A stretch of 64,000 nt of DNA from Thiogranum sp. (GCA_024636585.1 JAGXGS010000071.1:1-64000); one strand, 5' to 3'; positions 1 through 12,437 are shown, counted from the first letter of the stretch. The notes: a model not told the origin generated them from the sequence alone. Program-made: numbers and translations.

Positions 1-113
1 CCGGGTACTTTCGCCGGCGCCGCGCTACGGTCTCCGATCGGCGGTCCAATGTACTGAGGCCCGCAGGCGCATAGCAGGCCGGATAACAGCAGTCCTGCCA
101 GCAAACGTGTCAA
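1..113 (-). CDS. nlpD: Lipoprotein N-terminus, probably NlpD (partial)
   Basis: Only the first 37 codons are inside the window; the gene runs off the left edge. It begins with TTG two bases after the DedA stop. The translation opens with a short basic and hydrophobic signal (LTRLLAGLLLSGL) and a lipobox L-C-A-C with the lipidated Cys at residue 17, followed by a Pro/Ala-rich stretch. This shows an exported lipoprotein. The NlpD name rests on context: in many gammaproteobacteria surE, pcm and sometimes a DedA/YqaA gene precede nlpD and rpoS. NlpD is an outer-membrane LysM/M23-family activator of cell-wall amidases, but neither domain is visible here. Another small lipoprotein is possible. Confidence 0.5.
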   Translation of the reverse strand, partial: MTRLLAGLLLSGLLCACGPQYIGPPIGDRSAAPAKVP

Positions 114-114
114 A

Positions 115-696
115 TCAGCTCCGCAATACCAGATAAGCAACGCCGCCCAGTCCTACCACACTCCAGCCAATCCACTCGACATAGAGCCTCAAACGGGCAG
201 CCATGCCCGCCCCGCCCCACGCCAGCAGCCCCGCAACCAGAAAAAACCGCGCTCCGCGACCAATCGCGGAAGCCAGCAGAAAAGGCAGAAACGCCATCCC
301 CAGCGCACCGGCGGAAATGGTAAAAACCTTGTAAGGAATCGGAGAAAACCCGGCAATGAGAATGGCCCAGAAACCCCACTCGTCAAACCAGCGTGACGCT
401 TGTGCATAGGCAGCCGCCCAACGTCCGCCCTCTCCGATCAGCGGCGCTACCCACTCGAGCGCAAAATAACCAATGGCGTAACCGGCTGCGCCACCGAGCA
501 CTGAAGTCAGTGTCGTCAGCGCCGCGAACCACCAGCCGCGATCTGGCTGAGCCAGGCACATCGGCATCAGCATTACATCGGGCGGAACCGGGAAAAAGGA
601 CGATTCTGCAAAACTCAGCGCACCCAGATAACGCGGCGCGTGCCGGTGTCGCGACCAGCCCAGCGTCATGTCGTACAGGCGCGTGAACAAACCCAT
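115..696 (-). CDS. DedA/YqaA-family inner-membrane protein
   Basis: The 193-residue protein starts at an ATG whose A is the last base of the pcm stop codon (TGATG), so it is coupled to pcm. It has the DedA/SNARE-associated (VTT) layout: an amphipathic N-terminal stretch, a conserved loop with ESSFFPVPPDVMLMP, a glycine-rich helix (GGAAGYAIGYF), the FSPIPYKVFTISAG segment and two C-terminal membrane helices. DedA proteins act in the inner membrane in membrane homeostasis; some recycle undecaprenyl phosphate or flip phospholipids. The shorter YqaA-like subfamily seen here has no settled substrate. Its place between pcm and the nlpD-like lipoprotein matches several gammaproteobacterial genomes. 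Longer upstream extensions of the frame run through pcm and are not coding. Confidence 0.85.
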   Translation of the reverse strand: MGLFTRLYDMTLGWSRHRHAPRYLGALSFAESSFFPVPPDVMLMPMCLAQPDRGWWFAALTTLTSVLGGAAGYAIGYFALEWVAPLIGEGGRWAAAYAQASRWFDEWGFWAILIAGFSPIPYKVFTISAGALGMAFLPFLLASAIGRGARFFLVAGLLAWGGAGMAARLRLYVEWIGWSVVGLGGVAYLVLRS

Positions 697-1325
697 CAGC
701 CGGCGCCTCCAAGCAAGGGCACGAAACTCACCGGCTCCAGATCGGTGCGTTCGTATACGCTCGGTGTACGCATTATCGAGACCAGAGTCTGACTGCCCTG
801 GGTGCCCAGCGGCATCACCAGGCGACCGCCGATGGCCAGTTGTTCGAGCAGCGGTTCGGGAATTTCGGCGCCGCCGGCGGTGACAATGATGGCATCGAAA
901 GGTTTGAACTGCGGCCAGCCGCAACTGCCATCGCTGTGCTGCACGCGGATATTGCGGTAGCCGAGCTGGCGAAACCGCTGACGCGCCTGCGTGGCCAGCG
1001 CTTCGATGCGCTCGCTGCTGTAAATCTTGGTTACCAGTTGCGCTAGAATCGCCGCCTGGTAGCCGGAACCGGTACCGACTTCCAGCACCGTGACCGGATC
1101 CACCTCCAGCAGCAACTCGGTCATACGTGCAACGATATACGGCTGCGAAATGGTCTGGCCGTATCCGATCGGCAGCGCCGTATCTTCGTAGGCACGGCTG
1201 GCCAGCGCTTCGTCAACGAACAGGTGCCGCGGTGTCGAAGCAATAACCTCCAGCACTGCATTATTAGTAATTCCTTCCTCACGCAGCCGCTGCACCAGTC
1301 GATCGCGGGTGCGCTGCGAAGTCAT
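696..1325 (-). CDS. pcm: Protein-L-isoaspartate O-methyltransferase
   Basis: This 209-residue enzyme methylates L-isoaspartyl residues in aged proteins with S-adenosylmethionine, starting their repair. The family start ([14 protein letters not shown]) is followed by the conserved [11 protein letters not shown] and [17 protein letters not shown] segments and the SAM-binding loop [14 protein letters not shown] chose ATG at 1325 because AAGGG lies seven bases upstream and the sequence aligns with family N-termini. A GTG at 1352, overlapping the surE stop as GTGA, would add nine residues and remains possible. It is encoded directly after surE, the usual stationary-phase survival pair. Confidence 0.95.
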   Translation of the reverse strand: MTSQRTRDRLVQRLREEGITNNAVLEVIASTPRHLFVDEALASRAYEDTALPIGYGQTISQPYIVARMTELLLEVDPVTVLEVGTGSGYQAAILAQLVTKIYSSERIEALATQARQRFRQLGYRNIRVQHSDGSCGWPQFKPFDAIIVTAGGAEIPEPLLEQLAIGGRLVMPLGTQGSQTLVSIMRTPSVYERTDLEPVSFVPLLGGAG

Positions 1326-1348
1326 GCCGATACCCTTGCTGAAGACGC

Positions 1349-2107
1349 TCACCTGCCGGTCCAGTCCTCGCCCAGGCAGCGCCGCACCGTGTCCAGCGCA
1401 TCATGCCGCGTCAGATCGACCTGGATCGGGGTTACCGAGACGAACCCGTTGCGTACCGCGTGAAAATCAGTGCCGGGACCGGAGTCCTGCTCGTTGCCGG
1501 CCGGGCCGACCCAGTAGATGGGACGTCCGCGCGGATCGGTTTCGCGAATCACCGGTTCGGCCCTGTGCCGGTTGCCGAGCCGCGTGACCTGCCAGCCGCG
1601 CAACTGTTCGAAGGGTACGCCGGGCACATTGACATTCAGAATCGTATTGGCTGGAATCGGTTCCAGGTTCAGGCGCTCCAGCAGTCTCAGGATTACAGTT
1701 GCAGCGGTTCCGTAATGATCCGAACCCGCGGACACCAGTGATACGGCAATCGCGGGCAGGCCCAGAAAACGCCCCTCCATGGCCGCCGCCACAGTCCCCG
1801 AATAGATCACATCGTCACCGAGATTGGCACCGGCGTTGATGCCGGACACCACCATGTCCGGTTCCCGGTCGAGCAGTCCGGTGATGGCCAGGTGAACGCA
1901 GTCGGTCGGAGTCCCGTCGACATAGGTGAAACCGTTGTCGGCGGTATGCGCCCGGATAGGGGAATCCAGTGTCAGTGAGTTGCTGGCACCGCTGCGATCG
2001 CGATCCGGAGCCACCACGGTTATTTCCGCCACAGTCTGCAGCGCGGTCGCCAGACAGCGCAGGCCGGGGGCGCGATAACCGTCGTCGTTACTGATTAAAA
2101 TATGCAT
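1349..2107 (-). CDS. surE: 5'/3'-nucleotidase SurE
   Basis: The 252-residue protein is a metal-dependent nucleoside monophosphate phosphatase that also attacks short polyphosphate. The metal site is visible: N7-D8-D9-G10 at the start, S39 in the DRSGAS loop, and the conserved [19 protein letters not shown] segment carrying the Asn ligand. Length matches the family (about 250 residues). The chosen ATG gives the typical [11 protein letters not shown]-terminus; the frame stays open farther upstream but that stretch overlaps the divergent smr gene. It is the first gene of the surE-pcm-DedA-nlpD group and is transcribed away from smr, so the 76-base gap at 2108-2183 must hold its promoter. Confidence 0.96.
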   Translation of the reverse strand: MHILISNDDGYRAPGLRCLATALQTVAEITVVAPDRDRSGASNSLTLDSPIRAHTADNGFTYVDGTPTDCVHLAITGLLDREPDMVVSGINAGANLGDDVIYSGTVAAAMEGRFLGLPAIAVSLVSAGSDHYGTAATVILRLLERLNLEPIPANTILNVNVPGVPFEQLRGWQVTRLGNRHRAEPVIRETDPRGRPIYWVGPAGNEQDSGPGTDFHAVRNGFVSVTPIQVDLTRHDALDTVRRCLGEDWTGR

Positions 2108-2145
2108 GGGACGCCAATAATACCGGACTACGAGCCCTTCGCCCA

Positions 2146-2173
2146 TTAACCTTTTCGGCTGAACGGGTACAAT
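2146..2173 (+). promoter_or_regulatory. Candidate promoter of the Smr gene, giving a very short leader
   Basis: A good -10 box (TACAAT, 2168-2173) follows a weak -35 (TTAACC, 2146-2151) at a 16-base spacing. Transcription would begin about seven bases after the -10 box, near 2180, only four bases before the ATG at 2184. No Shine-Dalgarno sequence precedes that ATG. This suggests a leaderless or near-leaderless mRNA. It is inferred from sequence only. Confidence 0.4.
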
Positions 2174-2183
2174 AGTGGCCGCC

Positions 2184-2720
2184 ATGAAAAAGCCTGACGA
2201 AGATGACATCACGCTGTTCCGCGACAGCATCGGCATAGTGAAGCCGGTGTCTGACGACCGGGTGCTGCGGGCGCGCCGGAACATCAGCCCTCGCCCGGTG
2301 TTTCGCGACATGGACGAGGCCGAGGTGCTGCGCGACCTGTTGTCCGAGGAGTTCGACGCCTATGACGTGGAAACCGGTGAAGAGCTGATCTATGTCCGAC
2401 CCGGGCTGCAACACCGCACAGTGAAAAAACTGCGCCGCGGCCGCATTGTCATCGATGCCGAAATCGATCTGCACGGCATGACGGTGCCGGTGGCGCGAGT
2501 TGCAATTGCGGAATTTCTGCACGACTGCCAGCGCCGACGGGTCCAGTGCGCGCGCATCGTGCATGGCAAAGGGCACGGTTCGCACCACCGCACGCCGGTT
2601 CTGAAAGGCAAGGTGGGCGGCTGGCTGCGACAACGCGACGAAGTGCTGGCTTACTGTTCGGCGCCGAATTTCGATGGCGGCACCGGCGCCATCTATGTGC
2701 TGCTGAAACGTCGGCACTAG
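2184..2720 (+). CDS. Smr-domain endonuclease-like protein (SmrA/SmrB type)
   Basis: The 178-residue protein has an acidic N-terminal region ([17 protein letters not shown]), the [17 protein letters not shown] segment typical of E. coli YdaL (SmrA) and YfcN (SmrB), and a C-terminal Smr domain from about residue 95 with IDLHGMTV and [11 protein letters not shown]. The DLHG and HGKG motifs form the presumed nuclease site. SmrB cleaves mRNA at collided ribosomes; SmrA homologues nick DNA in vitro. Which role applies here cannot be told from sequence. The ATG at 2184 is preferred over a GTG at 2175. It is a single gene, divergent from surE and ending seven bases before the convergent yggS. Confidence 0.85.
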   Translation: MKKPDEDDITLFRDSIGIVKPVSDDRVLRARRNISPRPVFRDMDEAEVLRDLLSEEFDAYDVETGEELIYVRPGLQHRTVKKLRRGRIVIDAEIDLHGMTVPVARVAIAEFLHDCQRRRVQCARIVHGKGHGSHHRTPVLKGKVGGWLRQRDEVLAYCSAPNFDGGTGAIYVLLKRRH

Positions 2721-2727
2721 CGCCACC

Positions 2728-3429
2728 TCAGGCACGCGCACCGAACAGGGCGCTGCCGACCCGCACCAGCGTAGCGCCCTCCTCGATGGCCATTTCATAG
2801 TCGCCACTCATGCCCATCGACAGCTCGCGGAACTCGCTGCCGAAGCGTCGCCGGCACTGCTCGAGCAGTTCGCGCAGGCGAGCAAAATTCTTCCGCGTGA
2901 CATCGGCCGGCGCATCGGCGCGGCCGATGGTCATCAGCCCGCAGAGCCGGATGCCCGCATGCGGCTGCGCAAGAATCGTTTCCGCCAGTGCAAACAGCCC
3001 GGACTCCGGCACGCCATGCTTGGCCGGATCATCCGCGATATTGACCTGCAGCAGCAGATTCACGGAGACACCCAGCCGGTCAGCTTCGGCGCCAATTCGC
3101 GCGGCGGTTCCGGCGCTGTCAATCGAGTGTACCCAGCTGAACTGACCCGGCACCAGGCGGGCCTTTTTCGATTGCAGATGACCGATAAAATGCCACTCGA
3201 GTCCGAGTTCGGCGAAGTGAGCAATTTTCACCAGCGCTTCCTGCATGCGACTTTCACCGAAGCGCGTTTGCCCGCAGTCGACGAGCTGTTGAAGGGCTGC
3301 GATGGGCTGAGTTTTTGATGCGGCAATCAGGTGTACGCTGTCGGCCCGGCGTCCGGCTCGCTGCGCGGCCTCGGCCATGCGTCGCCGCACGTCCTCCAAC
3401 CCGGAGGCAGCTTCATTCAAGGGTGTCAT
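2728..3429 (-). CDS. yggS: YggS/PLPHP-family pyridoxal phosphate homeostasis protein
   Basis: The 233-residue protein is a single-domain alanine-racemase-fold PLP carrier that affects vitamin B6 and amino-acid balance without known enzymatic turnover. The PLP lysine lies in LIAASKTQP (residues 32-40). FGESRMQEALVKI, EWHFIGHLQSKKARL and MGMSGDYEMAIEEGATLVRVGSALFG are all family signatures, and the length matches E. coli YggS (234). The ATG lies 17 bases inside the end of truD, so translation is probably coupled. YggS is more often next to proC or pilT; linkage to truD is less usual. Confidence 0.93.
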   Translation of the reverse strand: MTPLNEAASGLEDVRRRMAEAAQRAGRRADSVHLIAASKTQPIAALQQLVDCGQTRFGESRMQEALVKIAHFAELGLEWHFIGHLQSKKARLVPGQFSWVHSIDSAGTAARIGAEADRLGVSVNLLLQVNIADDPAKHGVPESGLFALAETILAQPHAGIRLCGLMTIGRADAPADVTRKNFARLRELLEQCRRRFGSEFRELSMGMSGDYEMAIEEGATLVRVGSALFGARA

Positions 3430-4474
3430 CCAGCACTACGATTTCGCGCAGCAGGCTGGTCGCATAACTGCCGGCGGGTAAAAAAAACTCCAGCACGCAA
3501 TCACCGGCCGCATCGAACTCCCAGCGCAAATCGGAAGGCAGCACCCGCAGGGCGCGTCTGGCCGCCTGGACGCGCGCCCGCCGCAGCGCCGCTATCCACG
3601 CCTCATACGGCTGTAGCCGGGCCGCTTCGTAGGCCGCGGCATCGCCGACCAGCAGCACTGCGCCATCACCACACAATGGTCCGGTCGGGTGCACTTCCAG
3701 TGCCGCGATTCGCCGCTCGGTTTCCAGATCCGGCACCTCGACGACGAAGCAGGCCGAACGGCCGGCCAGCTGCAGGGCGTCGCCAGGCAAGGCGCGGTCC
3801 CAGCATCGATCCTCGATGCGTGCCGCCAGCACCCGGTTAAAGAGAGCCGAACGCACCGCAGAGAGATACAGACCCCGCTTGTCACGCGGTAGCCGCACGC
3901 GTGGGTTGAGCAACAGTCGTTCCGCCTGCTGTAAATTGGCGCCGCCATGACCGAAGCGTTGCGAGCCGAAGCCATTCGGAATGCCGCCGTTCTTAACCTG
4001 CTGCAGGCGTTGTTCCAGATCTGCCACGGAACCCGTCAGCCCCCGCAGATGAATGCGGAATCGATTGCCGCGCAGGGCACCGGTTTTCAACTTGCGGTTA
4101 TGCCGGTGGGCTTCCAGCACCTGGAATTCATCGCTCCGCAGCGCCAGCCAGTCGGGGTCCGGCCGGCCCGGCAGATGCACCGAGAACCACTGCTCGGTTA
4201 CGGCACTGCGATCCTTTAGTCCCGCATAACTGACGGCGCCGACGCCGACCTCTGCGTACTGTGCAAGCTGGCGCAGCACCCACTGGGTGTTGGCATTGCG
4301 TTTGCGCACATACAACCAGCTGTGTTCGCCTTCTCCGGTCGGTGCTACCAACGGCACCTCAGTGACCTGAAAGTCTTCCGGTGTACTGCGAATGACTGCG
4401 TTGCTGACGGGTCCGCCCCACGCATACGGCAGTATCAGCGGGATTGGCTCCAGCGTGTCGACACGCGCGTTCAA
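3413..4474 (-). CDS. truD: tRNA pseudouridine(13) synthase TruD
   Basis: The 353-residue enzyme converts U13 of tRNA-Glu to pseudouridine. The catalytic aspartate is in the motif SYAGLKDRSAVTEQW near residue 87. The PEDFQVTEVPL segment near residue 33, the NGFGSQRFGHGGANL segment and the C-terminal ATSLLREIVVLDD are family features. The start is TTG overlapping the ispF stop as TTGA; no ATG or GTG is available nearby, and this start reproduces the normal N-terminus. Gene order ispD-ispF-truD is standard in gammaproteobacteria and is usually followed by surE; here yggS and the divergent smr lie between. Confidence 0.95.
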   Translation of the reverse strand: MNARVDTLEPIPLILPYAWGGPVSNAVIRSTPEDFQVTEVPLVAPTGEGEHSWLYVRKRNANTQWVLRQLAQYAEVGVGAVSYAGLKDRSAVTEQWFSVHLPGRPDPDWLALRSDEFQVLEAHRHNRKLKTGALRGNRFRIHLRGLTGSVADLEQRLQQVKNGGIPNGFGSQRFGHGGANLQQAERLLLNPRVRLPRDKRGLYLSAVRSALFNRVLAARIEDRCWDRALPGDALQLAGRSACFVVEVPDLETERRIAALEVHPTGPLCGDGAVLLVGDAAAYEAARLQPYEAWIAALRRARVQAARRALRVLPSDLRWEFDAAGDCVLEFFLPAGSYATSLLREIVVLDDTLE

Positions 4475-4953
4475 GCCGCGTCACCTGTTTCTATCAGCAC
4501 CACTGCAAAGGCTGCAATGCCTTCCCTGCGCCCGGTGAAACCCAGGTGTTCAGTGGTAGTGGCTTTAATATTGACCTGCGCCGGCTGCACCTGCAGATCC
4601 GCGGCAACAGTTGCACGCATGGCATCGATAAACGGCGCAAGCCGGGGTTCCTGCGCAACAATAGTCAGATCAACGTTACCGGTGCGGAGATCGCGCGCCT
4701 GCAGTTTGGCGGCCACATCGCGCAGCAGTTCGCGGCTGTCGACATTATGAAATTGCGCATCCGTGTCCGGAAAGTGCCGACCGATGTCGCCGAGGCCCGC
4801 CGCTCCCAAAAGGGCGTCGCACAGTGCGTGCAAGGCCACATCACCATCGGAGTGTGCAGCCAGGCTGCGGGCGTGAGGCACTTCGACGCCGCATAACATC
4901 AACCGCCCGCCATCCTGAAATGCATGCACATCGAAACCCTGACCAATTCTCAT
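4471..4953 (-). CDS. ispF: 2-C-methyl-D-erythritol 2,4-cyclodiphosphate synthase
   Basis: The 160-residue enzyme cyclises 4-diphosphocytidyl-methylerythritol 2-phosphate in the MEP isoprenoid pathway. Zinc ligands are in GFDVHAF (Asp and His) and in the AAHSDGDVALHALCDALLGA motif, and the C-terminal KATTTEHLGFTGRREGIAA is diagnostic. The trimeric enzyme is about 159 residues in E. coli. The ATG overlaps the ispD stop by four bases (ATGA), so the two consecutive pathway steps are coupled. The frame opens nine codons earlier but MRIGQGFDVHAF is the family start. Confidence 0.97.
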   Translation of the reverse strand: MRIGQGFDVHAFQDGGRLMLCGVEVPHARSLAAHSDGDVALHALCDALLGAAGLGDIGRHFPDTDAQFHNVDSRELLRDVAAKLQARDLRTGNVDLTIVAQEPRLAPFIDAMRATVAADLQVQPAQVNIKATTTEHLGFTGRREGIAAFAVVLIETGDAA

Positions 4954-5663
4954 AACCTGCCCTGCTGTTTCAAATACCACTCCGCCAGCGCCAGGTCTTC
5001 CGGGCGCGTAATCTTGATGTTGTCAGCGTGACCCTCGACCAGTAATGGCCGGTAGCCGGCATGTTCCATGGCCGACGCCTCATCGGTGACTTCGTAGCCG
5101 TCCGCCAGAGCCATTTGCAGCGCCGCCCGCAACGGTTCGAGCCGGAACATCTGCGGTGTCTGTGCGTGCCAGAGGGCATTCCGATCAATGGTGGCAGAGG
5201 CTCTGCCGCATGCATCGGCGCGCTTGATGGTGTCACAGACCGGCACAGCCAGCAGACCGCCGGTGCTGTCCGCCTCTGCAGTAACAGTGGCGAACAGTTT
5301 TTCCAGATCGGCCGCACGCACGCAGGGGCGCGCGGCATCGTGCACCAGCACCCAGGTATCCGGCGCCTGCTGCTGCGCCAGCATTTCCAGTCCGTTCAGG
5401 ACCGAATGGCAACGCTGGGCGCCACCAGGCGCTGCGATCAGCGCCGCCGGCGCGAAACGTTCAGCCAGGCTCTGCAGGGTCTCTTTATCGTCGTTGACCA
5501 GCACCACTCCGGCCAGCGCCGGAAGCTTCCACAGCGCTTCCAGGCTATGTTCCAGTACGGTGCGATCGCCGAGACGGAGAAACTGTTTGGGCTGCCCGGC
5601 ATGCATCCGCGAGCCGCTCCCGGCCGCCGGGACCACGGCCCAGCAGCGCGGATCACCGCTCAT
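4950..5663 (-). CDS. ispD: 2-C-methyl-D-erythritol 4-phosphate cytidylyltransferase
   Basis: The 237-residue enzyme joins CTP and methylerythritol phosphate, the MEP pathway step two reactions before IspF. The nucleotide loop VVPAAGSGSRM (residues 10-20) and KQFLRLGDRTVLEHSL, the VLVHDAARPCV motif, and the C-terminal VTDEASAMEHAG and NIKITRPEDL are visible. Its start lies 11 bases inside ftsB, and its end overlaps ispF, so ftsB-ispD-ispF-truD is one tightly packed unit. Confidence 0.97.
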   Translation of the reverse strand: MSGDPRCWAVVPAAGSGSRMHAGQPKQFLRLGDRTVLEHSLEALWKLPALAGVVLVNDDKETLQSLAERFAPAALIAAPGGAQRCHSVLNGLEMLAQQQAPDTWVLVHDAARPCVRAADLEKLFATVTAEADSTGGLLAVPVCDTIKRADACGRASATIDRNALWHAQTPQMFRLEPLRAALQMALADGYEVTDEASAMEHAGYRPLLVEGHADNIKITRPEDLALAEWYLKQQGRL

Positions 5664-5946
5664 CCGCAGACGTCGGTGTTTCGATGATCTGATAGAAGGT
5701 CTCGTCTTCGCGCATCATGCCCAGTTCCTCCCGGGCGCGCTCCTCGATGGCGCCGAGACCCTGCTTAAGGTCATCGACTTCCGCTTCCAGTGTCTGGTTT
5801 CGTTCGCGCAGCACCTGGTTTTCCTGCTTCTGCACCTGCACCTGCTGGTAAAGATCCCACACATCGGCAATGCTGCCGTCTCCGGCCCACAGCTTGTACT
5901 GCAACAGCACCAGTAAAACGATGAGTACGCGAACCAGCCAGCGCAC
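5653..5946 (-). CDS. ftsB: Cell division protein FtsB
   Basis: The 97-residue bitopic protein has a short cytoplasmic N-terminus, one membrane helix (about residues 4-20, LVRVLIVLLVLLQYKLW) and a periplasmic coiled coil (about residues 30-65) ending in AREELGMMREDETFYQI. The last motif is typical of FtsB, which joins FtsL and FtsQ in the divisome core and signals to FtsWI. The start is GTG. The position between eno and ispD is the conserved gammaproteobacterial location. Confidence 0.94.
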   Translation of the reverse strand: MRWLVRVLIVLLVLLQYKLWAGDGSIADVWDLYQQVQVQKQENQVLRERNQTLEAEVDDLKQGLGAIEERAREELGMMREDETFYQIIETPTSADER

Positions 5947-5997
5947 GTTCAGGACACGTCAGGCAGCGCGCCGGTCAGGCGGAGTGCACGCGCAGTC

Positions 5998-7308
<1,311 letters not shown>

Positions 7309-7315
7309 TTACAGA

Positions 7316-7321
7316 ATTATA
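7316..7321 (-). promoter_or_regulatory. Perfect -10 box upstream of eno
   Basis: The 55-base gap between kdsA and eno is AT-rich and holds a perfect TATAAT on the minus strand, about 30 bases before the eno start. No good -35 element lies at the expected spacing, so an activator or a weak internal promoter is likely. eno would then be transcribed both from pyrG-kdsA read-through and from here. Confidence 0.35.
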
Positions 7322-7342
7322 TTGATTTCGATTACCAGCAGT

Positions 7343-8179
7343 TTACAGCAGCCCCGCCTCGGCGAACGGTCGCGCTTTTACAGCCTCATCGATCTGTTTC
7401 AGGGTTTCCAGCAGTGCCAGCATCTGGTCCAGCGGCCAGGCATTGGGCCCGTCGCTCAAGGCAGTAGCCGGATCCGGGTGAGTCTCCATGAACAGACCGG
7501 AGACACCCGCCGCGATCGCCGCACGCGCCAGCACCGGCACATACTCGCGCTGCCCGCCCGAGGCACTGCCCTGCCCGCCCGGCAATTGCACGGAATGCGT
7601 CGCATCGAACACCACTGGCGCTCCGGTATCCCGCATGGCCGCGAGCGACCGCATGTCCGATACCAGATTGTTATAGCCGAAGGACACGCCGCGTTCGCAC
7701 ACCATGACCTGGTCATTGCCGGCGGCGCGCGCCTTGTCGACGACATTTTTCATGTCCCAGGGAGCCAGAAACTGACCCTTCTTGATATTCACTGGCTTGC
7801 CGGTGCGTGCCACATTCTGGATGAAGTTGGTCTGGCGGCACAGGAAGGCGGGCGTTTGCAGCACGTCCACCACCGAGGCGACTTCGTCCAACGGTGTGTC
7901 TTCGTGCACGTCGGTCAGCACCGGTACGCCGATTTCATCTTTCACCTTCTGCAGAATACGCAGACCTTCCTCGATGCCAGGACCGCGAAAGCTGTCTCCC
8001 GATGAACGGTTAGCCTTGTCGAAGGATGATTTATAGATAAAGGGAATACCCAGCTTGCCGGCGATCTCCTTGAGCTCACCAGCAGTCGACAGTGCAAGCG
8101 CTTCGCTTTCAATGACACAGGGACCGGCAATCAGAAAAAACGGAGCGTCGAGCCCCACCTTGAATCCACACAAATTCAT
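7343..8179 (-). CDS. kdsA: 3-deoxy-D-manno-octulosonate 8-phosphate synthase
   Basis: The 278-residue enzyme condenses phosphoenolpyruvate with arabinose 5-phosphate to make KDO 8-phosphate for the LPS inner core. Family motifs are [13 protein letters not shown] near the start, [46 protein letters not shown] and [12 protein letters not shown]. It is cytoplasmic and belongs to the DAHP synthase fold. Encoded between pyrG and eno, the normal location. It links with the lpxA/B/D genes elsewhere in this window as part of envelope lipid A-KDO synthesis. Confidence 0.97.
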   Translation of the reverse strand: MNLCGFKVGLDAPFFLIAGPCVIESEALALSTAGELKEIAGKLGIPFIYKSSFDKANRSSGDSFRGPGIEEGLRILQKVKDEIGVPVLTDVHEDTPLDEVASVVDVLQTPAFLCRQTNFIQNVARTGKPVNIKKGQFLAPWDMKNVVDKARAAGNDQVMVCERGVSFGYNNLVSDMRSLAAMRDTGAPVVFDATHSVQLPGGQGSASGGQREYVPVLARAAIAAGVSGLFMETHPDPATALSDGPNAWPLDQMLALLETLKQIDEAVKARPFAEAGLL

Positions 8180-8212
8180 GACTTAAAACCTTTGGAAATA
8201 CGTAAACAGGGA

Positions 8213-9963
<1,751 letters not shown>

Positions 9964-9980
9964 TGCAGAAGCGCGGCCAT

Positions 9981-11318
9981 TTATGCATTGCGATGCCACT
10001 TTAGCAGATAGCCCGACTCCCCTGCGGAGGCTGCAAAGCTTTCGGTGACACAATGCCCGGCCACCGCGGCCAGCTTTTCATCCACATATACCAGCGGAAC
10101 CCGGTCGCGCTCCCAGGGCGGCACACCCCAGTCCTGGAACAGGTGGCCGAGTCGCTGGTGGTGAGCGCGGCCGGCCGGCCGCAGCGTTTCACCGCCCTGG
10201 CGGAAACGCACTTCGATCGAGGCGCCCGGATCCGGCCTTCGCCAGCCGTCCCCAACGACAGATTGCACCGACAACTCTCCAGCGGCGCTTTCCAGGTGTA
10301 ACGGCTGCGGCGGTTGCCAGCCTGTTCGTGCCGTCCTGTCCTGGACGGTCAGAGGCGGCATGACAAACAGGCGTGTCCGATAGCGGCGCAGTTCCGCACC
10401 CGGCCATCGAACCAGCGGGCTGGCATCTTGCCGGCAGCCCGGAACTTCGCAACGCACCCGTTCAAGGACTACCTGCGAAGGAACCGGCAGCCCATTGATT
10501 TTAATCCAGTAACGCAGCAGGTTGCGCTGTCGTGCGGCTGACAGGGCCGTTAGCGCGACAACATTCAGGCAATCGGGACGCGCATCCCGACAGTCCGCGT
10601 AATCACGTTCCGCCAGCGCCGCAGCGATTTCAACCTGATCCGCCTGATGCGCCGCAGCACGCGCCAGCACACTGGCCATACCCGGCCAGCGCTGCCGCAG
10701 TTCCGGCATGATCCGCTGGCGCAACAGATTGCGGTCATAGCGCAGGTCGGTATTGCTGGGGTCTTCCACCCAGCGCAGGTGCTCCGCATGCGCATAGATT
10801 TCGATGTCGCTGCGCGACACCGACAACCAGGGCCGTACCAGCCACCCGCGTCCCAGCCGCATACGCGCCGGCATGGCCGCGAGACCGGCCGGCCCGGCAC
10901 CGCGCAGCAACTGCAACAAAAGAGTTTCCGCCTGATCGTCGCGATGCTGCGCAGTGAGCAACACGGCACCCTCAGGCAGCCATTCGGCCAGACCCTGATA
11001 GCGGGCGTCGCGCGCCGCCGCTTCCGGGCTTTCACCGGACCCGGCGCTGCCGGTGACCGTCAGTAGATGGAATGGTACGTCCAGCTCCGCGCAGACAGCA
11101 CGGCAGTGGATCCCCCAGTCGCCGGACTGCTGCTGAATCCGGTGATCGACGTGCACCGCAGCCAGCGGTCCGGGCAGTGTGTTGCGCCGTTCAGCCAGCA
11201 GGTGCAACAGGACATGGGAATCAATTCCGCCGCTGTAGGCCACCCAGTAAGCGGATGCTGCCGGCAGGTCATCCAGACTGCATTGCAGATCGCGCTTACT
11301 TCTCGACGAAGGCACCAT
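9981..11318 (-). CDS. tilS: tRNA(Ile)-lysidine synthase TilS
   Basis: The 445-residue enzyme modifies C34 of the CAU-anticodon tRNA-Ile to lysidine, switching it to read AUA. The PP-loop ATPase motif [14 protein letters not shown] is at about residues 29-42, followed by [20 protein letters not shown] and [15 protein letters not shown], ending in the C-terminal TilS domain ([31 protein letters not shown] in part). The ATG lies 23 bases inside the end of accA, so the pair is coupled, as in other gammaproteobacteria. Confidence 0.93.
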   Translation of the reverse strand: MVPSSRSKRDLQCSLDDLPAASAYWVAYSGGIDSHVLLHLLAERRNTLPGPLAAVHVDHRIQQQSGDWGIHCRAVCAELDVPFHLLTVTGSAGSGESPEAAARDARYQGLAEWLPEGAVLLTAQHRDDQAETLLLQLLRGAGPAGLAAMPARMRLGRGWLVRPWLSVSRSDIEIYAHAEHLRWVEDPSNTDLRYDRNLLRQRIMPELRQRWPGMASVLARAAAHQADQVEIAAALAERDYADCRDARPDCLNVVALTALSAARQRNLLRYWIKINGLPVPSQVVLERVRCEVPGCRQDASPLVRWPGAELRRYRTRLFVMPPLTVQDRTARTGWQPPQPLHLESAAGELSVQSVVGDGWRRPDPGASIEVRFRQGGETLRPAGRAHHQRLGHLFQDWGVPPWERDRVPLVYVDEKLAAVAGHCVTESFAASAGESGYLLKWHRNA

Positions 11319-12255
11319 GCGCCATCAGGCGATCGTAACGCGCCTGCACCAGTTGATCCGTTGGCAAACGCTGTAGCTGCTCAAGATGATCGACCAGCAT
11401 GTTTCTGATGCGGCCGGCCATCTGGTCAACGTTGCGGTGCGCGCCGCCCAGCGGTTCCTCGATGATGCCATCGATCAGCCCCAATGATTGCAGACGTTTG
11501 GATGTGACACCGAGCGCTTCAGCCGCGTCTTTGGCTTTTTCGGCGCTTTTCCAGAGAATCGAGGCGCAACCTTCCGGTGAGATGACAGAGTAAATGCTGT
11601 ATTCCAGCATCAGCATACGATCACCGACCCCGATCGCCAGCGCACCACCGGAACCGCCCTCGCCGATAACCGTGCAAATGATCGGCGTCCTGAGACGGGC
11701 CATCACAAACAGATTACGGGCGATCGCCTCGCTCTGGCCACGTTCCTCGGCATCGATGCCGGGATAGGCACCGGGGGTATCGATGAAAGTCAGAATCGGC
11801 AGCTGGAAACGTTCCGCCAACTGCATCAGGCGCAGTGCCTTGCGGTAGCCCTCGGGCCGCGGCATACCGAAATTACGGCGGATCTTTTCCTTGGTATCGC
11901 GGCCTTTCTGCTGGCCGATTACCATCACCGGATTTCCTTCCAGGCGTGCCACACCCCCAACGATAGCGGGATCATCGGCATAGGCGCGGTCGCCGTGCAG
12001 TTCCTCGAATTCGGTAAAGATCTTGCTGAAGTAATCGAGTGCAAAGGGGCGCTGGGGATGCCGCGCCAGCTGGGAGATCTGCCAGGAATTGAGATTCGAG
12101 AAAATCGATTCGGTGAGCGACTTGCTCTTCGCCTGCAGCCGAACGATTTCCTCATTAATATTGATTTCGGCGTCATCGCCGACGTAACGCAACTCCTCGA
12201 TTTTGGCTTCGAGTTCCGCGATGGGCTGTTCAAATTCAAGAAAATTCAGATTCAT
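11296..12255 (-). CDS. accA: Acetyl-CoA carboxylase carboxyltransferase subunit alpha
   Basis: The 319-residue subunit pairs with AccD to transfer carboxyl from carboxybiotin to acetyl-CoA, the committed step of fatty acid synthesis. It begins [22 protein letters not shown] and contains [54 protein letters not shown] and [19 protein letters not shown], all diagnostic. Length equals E. coli AccA (319). In many relatives dnaE lies directly upstream; here a 4-kb group of accessory genes separates dnaE from accA. Confidence 0.98.
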   Translation of the reverse strand: MNLNFLEFEQPIAELEAKIEELRYVGDDAEININEEIVRLQAKSKSLTESIFSNLNSWQISQLARHPQRPFALDYFSKIFTEFEELHGDRAYADDPAIVGGVARLEGNPVMVIGQQKGRDTKEKIRRNFGMPRPEGYRKALRLMQLAERFQLPILTFIDTPGAYPGIDAEERGQSEAIARNLFVMARLRTPIICTVIGEGGSGGALAIGVGDRMLMLEYSIYSVISPEGCASILWKSAEKAKDAAEALGVTSKRLQSLGLIDGIIEEPLGGAHRNVDQMAGRIRNMLVDHLEQLQRLPTDQLVQARYDRLMAHGAFVEK

Positions 12256-12437
12256 TGATTAATGTCGGTCCGCATTGTTGTGCCAGCCAGGAGATTTTAC
12301 GGGAAGCGGGCTCCGGCTGCACTAGTCAGAAAACAGTGACTCCGTAGCGGGCGGATTGAAAAACATCTCGCGGTACTTTTCCACAGCTGTCAAAGAGAAT
12401 ACAGTGCGCCGATCTCCATCGGCAAAGGCCAGATTCA

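Noticed and set aside
2108-2311. N-terminal extension of surE
   Set aside because: The added residues overlap the divergent Smr gene and are not SurE-like; the [10 protein letters not shown] start is canonical.
2088-2807. 239-codon minus-strand frame opposite the Smr gene
   Set aside because: The Smr signatures DLHG and HGKG on the plus strand identify the real gene; the opposite frame has no family features.
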